From contig DBYW01000057.1 in assembly GCA_002311645.1 (NCBI GenBank), forward strand, positions 1,019 to 24,495: 23,477 nt of DNA, in the 5' to 3' direction. This document shows positions 15,246-22,008 of this stretch, in pieces; position 1 is the stretch's first letter; the number at the start of each line of letters is the position of its first letter. A program made the translations under genes and the position numbers. Under the pieces are notes generated by a model. The model saw only the letters and a program-made list of their open reading frames with translations, ran no database searches and was not told the origin of the DNA. The stretch comes from Bacteroidales bacterium UBA1176. GTDB lineage: Bacteria > Bacteroidota > Bacteroidia > Bacteroidales > WCHB1-69.

Positions 15246-15414
15246 GTTTCAGGTTCCTATGTGAACAATAGGGAATCCTGTGAAAATCAGGAGCTATTCC
15301 CGTAGCTGTGAAGTTCTTACGCAAACCTTCGGCACCATGTCACTGACAATACTCCATTGTTGGGAAGACGCCGAAAGGCGGAACAAGCCAGAAGACCTGC
15401 CTGACACCAGAAAC
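15246..15414 (+). promoter_or_regulatory. Cobalamin (B12) riboswitch aptamer
   Basis: The order of conserved blocks is that of the cobalamin family: a GTTTC outer-stem strand (15246-15250), AGGTTCC, GTGAACAATAGGGAATCC, the GTGAAAATCAGGAGC arm, TTCCCGTAGCTGTGAAG, CATGTCACTG, GGGAAGACGCCG, and the closing AGCCAGAAGACCTGCC block followed by GAAAC (15410-15414) closing the outer stem. It lies between a promoter box and nrdD, with about 96 nt from the aptamer end to the ATG. Cobalamin riboswitches are normally off-switches: B12 binding lowers expression. I infer that B12 represses the B12-independent class III reductase. Identification is by motif order; covariance scoring was not possible. Confidence 0.9.
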
Positions 15415-15467
15415 GTAGCTTTCGGGATAAAAGCATACCTGTCCTCACGGAAAAACCATGCCCCTGG

Positions 15468-15491
15468 AAGTTGCTTCTTTTGAAACAACTT
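15468..15491 (+). promoter_or_regulatory. Hairpin in the riboswitch expression platform
   Basis: AAGTTG (15468-15473) pairs with CAACTT (15486-15491); inside, one mismatch is followed by TTC/GAA and a TTTT loop. It ends 19 bases before the nrdD start. No U run follows, so it does not look like an intrinsic terminator; it may act on translation initiation or mRNA stability. Confidence 0.4.
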
Positions 15492-15510
15492 GACAAACCA
15501 ATAACGACCT

Positions 15511-17616
15511 ATGATAGCTGACATCTACATCATCAAACGCAACGGCAAGCGGGAACCCTTCTCGGTTGACAAAATCCGCAACGCCATCTCCAAGGCCTTC
15601 ATCTCCGTGGGCGGATTCGCCTCCCAAGAGGCCATGACCAACATCTTGAGCCGGCTCAACATCTACGACGGCATTGCCGTGGAGGAGATCCAGAACCAGG
15701 TGGAACGTTCCCTCATGGCGGAACGTTATTACGAGGTGGCCAAGGCCTACATCCTCTACCGCCAAAAGCACTATGAGGACCGTGAGGTCAAGGACAAGAT
15801 GGAGTTCCTCATCAACTATTGCAACGCCCGCAACGCCGCCACCGGCAGCAAGTACGACGCCAACGCCAACGTGGAGCGCAAGAACATCGCCACCCTCATC
15901 GGCGAGCTGCCCAAGTCCAGCTTCATCCGTCTCAACCGCCGCATGCTCTGCGACCGCATCAAGGACATATACGGCAAAGAATTGTCAGATAAATACTTAT
16001 ATTATCTCAACCACCACTTCATCTACAAGAACGACGAGACCAGCATCGCCAACTATTGCGCCAGCGTGACCATGTACCCCTGGCTACTCAACGGCACCCA
16101 GAGCATCGGTGGCAACGCCTCCCGCCCCACCAACCTCAAGTCGTTCTGCGGCGGCTTCGTCAACATGGTGTTCATGGTCTCCAGCATGCTCAGCGGCGCC
16201 TGCGCCACCCCCGAGTTCCTGATGTACATGAACTACTTCATCGAACTCGAATACGGCACCGACTACTACTTGCGCGCCGACGAGGTCGTGGACCTCTCCC
16301 TCAAGAAACGCACCATCGACAAGGTCATCACCGACTGCTTTGAGCAGGTGGTCTATACCATCAACCAGCCCTCGGGCGCCCGCAACTTCCAGTCCGTGTT
16401 CTGGAACATCGCCTACTATGACAAGTTCTACTTCAAGAGCCTCTTCGGGAACTTCCGTTTCCCCGACGGCAGCGAGCCCCATTGGGAGTCTCTCAGTTGG
16501 CTGCAGAAGCGTTTCATGCGCTGGTTCAACAAGGAGCGCACCCGCGCCGTGCTCACCTTCCCCGTGGAAACCATGGCTCTGCTCTCCAAGGACGGCGACG
16601 TGCTCGACCAAGAATACGGCGACTTCACCGCCGAGATGTATGCCGAAGGCCACTCCTTCTTCACCTATCTCAGCGACAACGCCGACTCATTGAGCAGCTG
16701 CTGCCGCCTGCGCAACGAGATCCAGGACAACGGCTTCAGCTACACCCTCGGTGCCGGCGGCGTCTCCACCGGCTCCAAGAGCGTCCTCACCATCAACCTC
16801 AACCGCTGCATCCAGTACGCGCACCGCAACAACATCCCCTACATGCAGTTCCTTGAAGAGATGGTCGACCTCACCCACAAGGTGCAAATCTGCTACAACG
16901 AAAACCTCAAATACCTGTTGGAAAAGGGCATGCTGCCCCTCTTCGACGCCGGCTACATCGCCATGTCGCGCCAATACCTCACCATCGGCATCAACGGACT
17001 CGTGGAGGCCGCCGAATACATGCACATCCCCATCAACGACAACCCGCGCTATCAGGAGTTCGTGGAGGAGATTCTCGGCCTGATCGAGACCTACAACAAG
17101 CGCTATCGCACCAAGGACCTGCTCTTCAACTGCGAGATGATTCCCGCCGAGAACGTGGGCGTGAAGCACGCCAAGTGGGACCGCGAGGACGGCTACGAGG
17201 TGCCCCGCGACTGCTACAACAGCTATTTCTATATTGTGGAAGACCAGCACACGAACCCGTTGGACAAGTTCCGTCTGCACGGCCGCAAATACATCACCCA
17301 CCTCACCGGCGGATCCGCCCTGCACCTCAACTTGGAGGAACACCTCTCCCAAAGCCAATATCGCCAGTTGCTTCGTGTGGCAGCCGTTGAAGGATGTAAC
17401 TATTTCACTTTCAACATCCCCAACACCGTGTGCAACGACTGCGGCCACATTGACAAGCGCTACCTCAAGGAGTGTCCTATATGTCACAGCAAGAACCTCG
17501 ACTACCTCACCCGCGTGATTGGCTACATGAAACGGGTGAGCAGTTTCTCCGAGGCACGCCAGGAGGAGGAGCACCGCCGCTACTACGCCAACGCCACCCA
17601 CGATGAAGTTCTATAA
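15511..17616 (+). CDS. nrdD: Anaerobic (class III) ribonucleoside-triphosphate reductase
   Basis: This glycyl-radical enzyme makes deoxyribonucleotides without oxygen. The 701 residues begin with an ATP-cone (IIKRNGKREPFSVDKIRNAI, residues about 6-95) for allosteric control. The catalytic barrel carries SCCRLRNEI and GVSTGSKSVLTINL. Near the C-terminus are four Cys of a zinc site (Cys641, 644, 655, 658) and the radical loop RVIGYMKR with the radical Gly671. All expected hallmarks are present and the length is normal. ATG 15511 lies after the riboswitch and begins at the ATP-cone. The stop overlaps the start of nrdG by 14 bp, so the two are translationally coupled. B12-dependent control by the upstream riboswitch is inferred. 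Confidence 0.96.
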   Translation: MIADIYIIKRNGKREPFSVDKIRNAISKAFISVGGFASQEAMTNILSRLNIYDGIAVEEIQNQVERSLMAERYYEVAKAYILYRQKHYEDREVKDKMEFLINYCNARNAATGSKYDANANVERKNIATLIGELPKSSFIRLNRRMLCDRIKDIYGKELSDKYLYYLNHHFIYKNDETSIANYCASVTMYPWLLNGTQSIGGNASRPTNLKSFCGGFVNMVFMVSSMLSGACATPEFLMYMNYFIELEYGTDYYLRADEVVDLSLKKRTIDKVITDCFEQVVYTINQPSGARNFQSVFWNIAYYDKFYFKSLFGNFRFPDGSEPHWESLSWLQKRFMRWFNKERTRAVLTFPVETMALLSKDGDVLDQEYGDFTAEMYAEGHSFFTYLSDNADSLSSCCRLRNEIQDNGFSYTLGAGGVSTGSKSVLTINLNRCIQYAHRNNIPYMQFLEEMVDLTHKVQICYNENLKYLLEKGMLPLFDAGYIAMSRQYLTIGINGLVEAAEYMHIPINDNPRYQEFVEEILGLIETYNKRYRTKDLLFNCEMIPAENVGVKHAKWDREDGYEVPRDCYNSYFYIVEDQHTNPLDKFRLHGRKYITHLTGGSALHLNLEEHLSQSQYRQLLRVAAVEGCNYFTFNIPNTVCNDCGHIDKRYLKECPICHSKNLDYLTRVIGYMKRVSSFSEARQEEEHRRYYANATHDEVL

Positions 17617-18079
17617 TTACGACATCGTCTTCCAGGAGGTCCCCGACGAGGTGACGTTAGCCATCAACATCACCCACTGTCCAAACCACTGTACGGGCTG
17701 CCACAGTCCGCACCTTTGGGATGATATCGGTCATGAACTGACCGAAGAGGTCATCGACACCCTGACTGCCAAATACAAGAACCTGATCACCTGTGTCTGC
17801 CTGATGGGCGGCGACCGCCAATGGCCGGAAGTCAAGCGGTTGATGAGGCATGTGCGCCGCCATACCAAACTCCATACGGCCTGGTACTCCGGCCGCGAAC
17901 AGTTTCCCGACACCATCTCGAATCCCGCCTCGTCGTCCCTGTCGCTGTTCGATTATGTGAAATTAGGACCTTACCGCCCTGATTTGGGCGGTCTCAATTC
18001 CAAGACAACCAACCAACGGATGTATCGGGTGGATAAAGGTAAAATGGTGGATATAACCAAGCGTTTCTGGCCCCGTTAG
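17603..18079 (+). CDS. nrdG: Anaerobic ribonucleotide reductase activating protein
   Basis: This radical-SAM activase uses a [4Fe-4S] cluster and S-adenosylmethionine to create the glycyl radical on NrdD. The 158 residues match the usual size (about 155). The cluster motif is CPNHCTGC (Cys26, Cys30, Cys33; CX3CX2C), followed by HSPHLWD, as in other NrdG proteins. Later, VCLMGGDRQWPEV supplies the GGDP/GGE-like SAM-binding segment and VKLGPYRPDLGG the conserved C-terminal strand. Its ATG lies inside the nrdD reading frame with a 14-bp overlap. The gene ends the operon and faces the convergent FISUMP genes. Confidence 0.95.
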   Translation: MKFYNYDIVFQEVPDEVTLAINITHCPNHCTGCHSPHLWDDIGHELTEEVIDTLTAKYKNLITCVCLMGGDRQWPEVKRLMRHVRRHTKLHTAWYSGREQFPDTISNPASSSLSLFDYVKLGPYRPDLGGLNSKTTNQRMYRVDKGKMVDITKRFWPR

Positions 18080-18186
18080 AAGCCGGTCCTTTGTGCAAGT
18101 GTGCCTGCTTGGCAGGAGCAGCGGACACCCCTCTGCACATCGCTGGCGGGCGAGATCAACTGGAATGTCGGAAATATTCGACAAAG

Positions 18187-18930
18187 TCAATCTTGTATGC
18201 AACGGACGGAAATGCTTGACATCTTATCTGCTCGGTTTCTATGCACTATAGGGGAGTCATGATCAATACAATAATGGAAGCAGATTTCGTTGGGGTCGTT
18301 TTCTGAAACAGCCCAGAACGCAGCAAACTTACCATAGTAACCATCGTGGTAAGAATTATAGTAGCTAGAAACGGGAACGGCCGTGAACTCTGTGGCATTG
18401 TTAGCTTCGGGACGGTGCCCAGGAATTCCCACTTCCGGATATTTTTTCCAACCCTCTTGGGATGCAAGGGCTTTTGCAATATTAACAGACTCATAGCCAT
18501 ATACATACTGCTGCTGAGAGCTAACATATTTTTCCATTTCAGCCCATTCTTCATCTGTTGACACGTGCCACCCTTCCGGGCAAAGGGCGCGCGGATCATT
18601 CACAGCAGCCCAATTGTAGTACAAGCCGTTGGAAATCGACGGGGTGGCGGTGGACTGAAAATAACAAGGCAGTTCAAAACTGAAGGTGTCGGTTCCACCA
18701 TTGAGGATTGGACTCCCATCCCGGAAGTGTGTGGTGCGCAGGTTGCTCTTCATCCACACCTGTTTGCCCAATACAACGGCATCGTACTTGTTGCCGTCCA
18801 CATCGGTAACGGCGTTGCGGATGATCTGACGGTTGTGAACAGGCGTGTCTCCGTTTTCCTCAGGTGTGCACTTCGTGAAAGACAGACCCAATAACATAAT
18901 GATTGCTGAACTTAATAGTAATTTTTTCAT
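18187..18930 (-). CDS. FISUMP-domain lipoprotein (247 aa), downstream copy
   Basis: ATG 18930 gives a signal peptide (MKKLLLSSAIIMLLGLS) followed by FTKC, a weak lipobox with Lys just before Cys. The rest is a Fibrobacter succinogenes major paralogous (FISUMP) domain: AVTDVDGNKYDAVVLGKQVW, MKSNLRTTHFRDGSP, GLYYNWAAVNDPRALCPEGW, HVSTDEEWAEMEKYV, and the end SSISVRCIQD. FISUMP domains are common on exported proteins of Bacteroidetes and Fibrobacteres and their function is unknown. The gene follows a paralogue with a 40-bp gap; the two share an exact 40-bp stretch in the first conserved block, but their middle parts differ. A longer start at 19002 would overlap the upstream gene. Confidence 0.85.
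   Translation of the reverse strand: MKKLLLSSAIIMLLGLSFTKCTPEENGDTPVHNRQIIRNAVTDVDGNKYDAVVLGKQVWMKSNLRTTHFRDGSPILNGGTDTFSFELPCYFQSTATPSISNGLYYNWAAVNDPRALCPEGWHVSTDEEWAEMEKYVSSQQQYVYGYESVNIAKALASQEGWKKYPEVGIPGHRPEANNATEFTAVPVSSYYNSYHDGYYGKFAAFWAVSENDPNEICFHYCIDHDSPIVHRNRADKMSSISVRCIQD
18723..18762 (-). repeat. 40-bp exact repeat between the FISUMP paralogues (other copy 19561-19600)
   Basis: Both copies encode the QVWMKSNLRTTHFR block and are identical over at least 40 bases including third codon positions, whereas flanking parts of the genes are clearly diverged. This suggests a fairly recent duplication or gene conversion. Confidence 0.85.
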
Positions 18931-18970
18931 TGTTTTTATAATTGCCGTTAGTACTGTTATCATTGACTGA

Positions 18971-19756
18971 CTAATCCCGGACACAGCGGACAGAAAATCC
19001 ACAGAGTTTCAATGTACGGATGGACCTCATACTCGGCTGTGTGCTGTAAATTTCTTGTGCCGATGCAAAGAAATAGGGCTGACTCCCTGGATACTGGGGA
19101 TTGAGGCCGTTAGGATCTTCCGTGGCGCTCCAGAACATAGCTTCATATCCATAATCGGTAGGATTGTATTCCCAAGCATAGTAACCGGCAGGAACAATGG
19201 AAAGATTGGTGGCGTTGTTTTCCTCGGGATTGTGCCCCGGTGAGCCCTCAACATCAGACTCATCCCATCCTGTCTGGGAAGCCACTGCCTTGGCTATATT
19301 CCGGTAATCTGTGCCATAGACATACTCCGGCTTGCCCGCCACATATTCTCTCAGTTCCAGCCACTCATCGTCATTGGGCACGTGCCATCCTTTTGGACAA
19401 AGACCGCGTTCGTCAGCAACTACCAACCAACTATAGTACAGTCCATCCCTCTCCTTGTTATATGCAGGAAATGTCTGTACATCGGGTTGAAAGTACACCG
19501 GAGTCGGATAGCTGTCGGTTCCGGGAATATTATTCGTGAAAGGAATAGGGCTTTTGTCACGGAAGTGTGTGGTGCGCAGGTTGCTCTTCATCCACACCTG
19601 CTTGCCAATTTTGACGGCATCGTACTTGTTGCCGTCCACGTCCGTCACCGCATTACGCAGCACCCGTTCATTACGCTCTCTCTCGTGTGTGCAGGAGACA
19701 GAAAAAGACAACACCAGTAGGAGTGCATAGACTAAATAATTTCTAAAAACATTCAT
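18971..19756 (-). CDS. FISUMP-domain lipoprotein (261 aa), upstream copy
   Basis: ATG 19756 begins MNVFRNYLVYALLLVLSFSV and a good lipobox (FSVSC), so the product should be a lipoprotein. The FISUMP domain starts at about residue 33 (LRNAVTDVDGNKYDAVKIG), then MKSNLRTTHFRD, GLYYSWLVVADERGLCPKGW, HVPNDDEWLELREYV, AKAVASQTGW, AMFWSATEDPN and LCGFSVRCVRD at the end. It is a tandem paralogue of the next gene and shares the C-terminal domain type with the giant protein at 6313-12816. No TAnnTTTG box was found upstream. Directly before it is an Rhs-core scar (19773-19898), so it sits where an Rhs payload gene would be expected. Confidence 0.87.
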   Translation of the reverse strand: MNVFRNYLVYALLLVLSFSVSCTHERERNERVLRNAVTDVDGNKYDAVKIGKQVWMKSNLRTTHFRDKSPIPFTNNIPGTDSYPTPVYFQPDVQTFPAYNKERDGLYYSWLVVADERGLCPKGWHVPNDDEWLELREYVAGKPEYVYGTDYRNIAKAVASQTGWDESDVEGSPGHNPEENNATNLSIVPAGYYAWEYNPTDYGYEAMFWSATEDPNGLNPQYPGSQPYFFASAQEIYSTQPSMRSIRTLKLCGFSVRCVRD

Positions 19757-19772
19757 AGCGGAGGGTTTATTG

Positions 19773-19898
19773 TTAGTATATTATATAACTGCCCAAACGG
19801 TCGGGGTGCACGTAATAGAGACTGTCCACCCCGTTGCGGTGCACGCAGAGGGCGGCCAAGCCATGGCGAGAGGAACTGTATGCTCGGATTGGATTCAT
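19773..19898 (-). pseudogene. Rhs core scar inside a 41-codon ORF
   Basis: Positions 19789-19862 match 22451-22524 of the Rhs gene with only four differences in 74 bases, in the same orientation and reading frame. The encoded part contains GLAALCVHRNGVDSLYY and VHPDRLGSY, which are Rhs core residues. The matching segment lies in an open frame from ATG 19898 to TAA 19773; the residues before (MNPIRAYSSSRH) and after (IIY) are unrelated to Rhs. It is most likely a recombination remnant of a second rhs gene, though a small expressed peptide cannot be excluded. Confidence 0.8.
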
Positions 19899-19969
19899 CG
19901 TCTTTTTTGCTTTGGGGAAGATACGAAGACTTAGTGTGCTTTGCTATTTTAAATATTGGGCCGTAGTAT

Positions 19970-20683
19970 TCAATTCTTCCCGCACTTCGAACGGATTTTG
20001 AGAAGTGTTTTCTTTAACTGAATAAGATATTTGTTTTGGTGCTTGTACCGCCATTTTTCCTGTTGTCTGGTTTCTTTAACTTCATAACAATAAAGACAAT
20101 TATCCGTTGCTAAGCTATAATATTCATTGTCTGCAGATAGTTCGACATAATAAGTGATAAACAACGGCATACAGGGTTCTTTGGGGATCTGCACGATTGT
20201 ATTGGTCAAAGACCATATCTTTTTCTTCATTTTGCGATGCAAAACTATCGAACAAACCGTGTAAGCGTAGTCTCTGGTTTCATGAATTTCATTTGGCTGA
20301 TATACTTGCTCTCCTTCTTTAATCAGCAGTGTATCAGACATGGCCCCTATAGAATATATGCTATATTTTAAGCCTTCACCCTCATTTAACAGAATGACAC
20401 GCATACAATCCCCTGCGTTATTGAAACGCAGATTTTTTTCATCCATAGCCATATATGTAAGGGTTTGCATTCTGGCTATAAATTTGTACTCTGTATCATT
20501 TTCCAATAATATTTGGTCGTAAAATAAAGGTGTGTCGGGATAGTCAAAAGTGTCTTTCCCCGTAATGCATAATGTGTCGTGGTAATACAGTTTTTTCTCA
20601 ACGATTTGACAATTGCATCGCTGCTGGGCAGAACAAAGACTTGCTGTCAATAGCATTACCCAAAACAAGATATTTGATTTCAT
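19970..20683 (-). CDS. Exported protein of unknown function (237 aa)
   Basis: I do not recognise the family. The ATG at 20683 gives a clear signal peptide (MKSNILFWVMLLTASLCSAQ, cleavage after CSA). The mature protein starts QRCNCQIVEKK and contains about nine Cys, an acidic middle part and a strongly basic C-terminal helix (WRYKHQNKYLIQLKKTLLKI) ending CGKN. A beta-rich fold is likely in the centre. The gene is the last of a four-gene minus-strand run after the Rhs gene, with a 63-bp gap to the preceding lipoprotein gene. Its DNA is visibly more AT-rich than the conserved genes of the window, which fits recent acquisition. A role as an Rhs-associated envelope factor is only inferred from position. 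Confidence 0.75.
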   Translation of the reverse strand: MKSNILFWVMLLTASLCSAQQRCNCQIVEKKLYYHDTLCITGKDTFDYPDTPLFYDQILLENDTEYKFIARMQTLTYMAMDEKNLRFNNAGDCMRVILLNEGEGLKYSIYSIGAMSDTLLIKEGEQVYQPNEIHETRDYAYTVCSIVLHRKMKKKIWSLTNTIVQIPKEPCMPLFITYYVELSADNEYYSLATDNCLYCYEVKETRQQEKWRYKHQNKYLIQLKKTLLKIRSKCGKN

Positions 20684-20746
20684 AACTTTTCTATTTAAAT
20701 CGCTGAATTTAGGGCACCTAATGTATGTCTCTAGACTTTTGATTCA

Positions 20747-21274
20747 TCACCACCACTGATATGTAACGCTGCTGTCCGGTTTATAGGGGAATTGGTGGAA
20801 ATGATAGACGTTAGTGTCTGTTTTTTGATAAGGATAATTTGAGGGATATCGTACAAATGTGGTGTCGTTGAGTACTGTGGCCGAGTACACAATGGCGGTG
20901 GTCTGTCTGGGACCAAACGGCCAGGTGTTCCAATACAATGTGTTACCAAATTCTTGGAACATCCCCCATCGCCCTTGAGAAGGTGAAAAGTCCTTAAGTC
21001 TGTTACGAATCGAATCCACCGTAATATCATTCACATCCTCAATAATGTTGAATCCCGGAACATCTATCCAGGTACCATCCCTGTAAAGGAAAAATATGTA
21101 CGTTCGGGGAACAGTGTCCCATTGCGTTTTGGGGCAATAGGTGTAATAATAAAAGCCGTCTGTGCGCAGACTTCCATTATAGGGGGTGCGTTCAATCTGC
21201 AATGGAGGTGTTTTACCGCAAGACATACAGCATAATTCCAAAGAAAGGAGGGTATAAAAAATATAATGTTTCAT
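20747..21274 (-). CDS. Putative lipoprotein of unknown function (175 aa)
   Basis: The start at ATG 21274 gives MKHYIFYTLLSLELCCMSC, a lipoprotein signal with Cys19 as the likely lipidated residue, then GKTPPLQIERTPYNG. The mature part is rich in Tyr, Trp, Thr and Asp (DGFYYYTYCPKTQWDT, GRWGMFQEFGNTLYWN), suggesting a compact beta fold. It contains IYVFF-like strands and ends VTYQWW. I know no matching family. The gene lies 11 bp after the barrel-like gene, so co-transcription with it and the Rhs gene is likely. A small surface lipoprotein beside an Rhs core could be an immunity or anchoring protein, but no motif proves this. Confidence 0.75.
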   Translation of the reverse strand: MKHYIFYTLLSLELCCMSCGKTPPLQIERTPYNGSLRTDGFYYYTYCPKTQWDTVPRTYIFFLYRDGTWIDVPGFNIIEDVNDITVDSIRNRLKDFSPSQGRWGMFQEFGNTLYWNTWPFGPRQTTAIVYSATVLNDTTFVRYPSNYPYQKTDTNVYHFHQFPYKPDSSVTYQWW

Positions 21275-21285
21275 TTTACAAAATG

Positions 21286-22008
21286 TTATTTTTTTCTAAT
21301 GCCAAGAACATTTAAACCACATCTTATATAAAAATTCCACATCAAGCCATTTTTGTATAAGGCTGCACCGGTGCTATAGTCCACAAGGTCTGCTGTGCAG
21401 GGTATGAGGGATGAGCCTATGGTCACGCAGAGAAACCGTCTGATGTGGATGCCTGCTGCCATTCCGCCATAGAACCCTCCCGCCTTTATCGGCCCCTGAA
21501 AGCCCGGTTCCGGATAATAGGTGTTTGTTCGGGAGAACACCTCGCCATTCGAATATGCGTAAACCGTCCGAAGCGGGAAAGCATAACCCGCTTTCAACTC
21601 CAATATTGTTTTCACGGCGCGTTTGCCGATAGTGTATCGGAAGTTGGCATACACAGGTAGCGTAAGCAAATCTTTGTGATAAAGGATTAAATTTTTGTCT
21701 AACAGAAAACCACCAAAACACCATAATCCGTCACTACCGTGAAACTCGGTTCCAACTCCCAAACCCCAGTGCCGGTTAAAATGAAAAAGATAAAGAACGC
21801 CTGCATCGTAATGACCGAATCTTAATTCTCCCGTTGTGCAGTACTGGATAAGCCCCAGCATTATATCCCCAGCCCCTATGCTGCCATACACATACAAGGA
21901 GTGGTAACATTTTTCTTCATCGTATTGTGCTACGGTGTCTTGTTGAGCTGCCAGTTGTCCGGTTAACAGTAAGGTGATGGATATGAGAATGATTTTTCTT
22001 TTATTCAT
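21286..22008 (-). CDS. Outer-membrane beta-barrel-like protein (240 aa)
   Basis: ATG 22008 gives a signal peptide (MNKRKIILISITLLLTGQLA, cleavage after LAA/Q). The mature protein alternates short amphipathic strands rich in Gly, Tyr and Phe: LYVYGSIGAGDIMLGLIQY, GVLYLFHFNRHWGLGVGTEF, LTLPVYANFRYTIG, LELKAGYAFPLRTVY, and GGFYGGMAAGIHIRRFLCVT. This is typical of small outer-membrane barrels of the OmpA/OMP_b-brl kind in Bacteroidetes. The terminal residue is not aromatic (GIRKK), which is slightly unusual. The start codon follows the Rhs stop codon directly (TAA then ATG), so translation is probably coupled. It may display or anchor a partner, but the function is unknown. Confidence 0.75.
   Translation of the reverse strand: MNKRKIILISITLLLTGQLAAQQDTVAQYDEEKCYHSLYVYGSIGAGDIMLGLIQYCTTGELRFGHYDAGVLYLFHFNRHWGLGVGTEFHGSDGLWCFGGFLLDKNLILYHKDLLTLPVYANFRYTIGKRAVKTILELKAGYAFPLRTVYAYSNGEVFSRTNTYYPEPGFQGPIKAGGFYGGMAAGIHIRRFLCVTIGSSLIPCTADLVDYSTGAALYKNGLMWNFYIRCGLNVLGIRKK

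Noticed and set aside
15109..15324. 71-codon minus-strand ORF overlapping the riboswitch promoter
   Set aside because: It crosses the aptamer and promoter and has no signal; its translated ends mirror the inverted repeat at 15119-15197.
15280..15483. Short plus-strand ORF inside the riboswitch
   Set aside because: The region is explained by the conserved cobalamin aptamer; the frame has no coding signature.
16687..17601. 304-codon minus-strand frame opposite nrdD
   Set aside because: It is Val/Ala/Gly/His-rich and antisense to an enzyme with complete catalytic motifs; it is a shadow of biased codon use.
18083..18160. Possible terminator between nrdG and the FISUMP gene
   Set aside because: Only a 5-bp stem (CCTGC/GCAGG) with no T run is visible, too weak to call.
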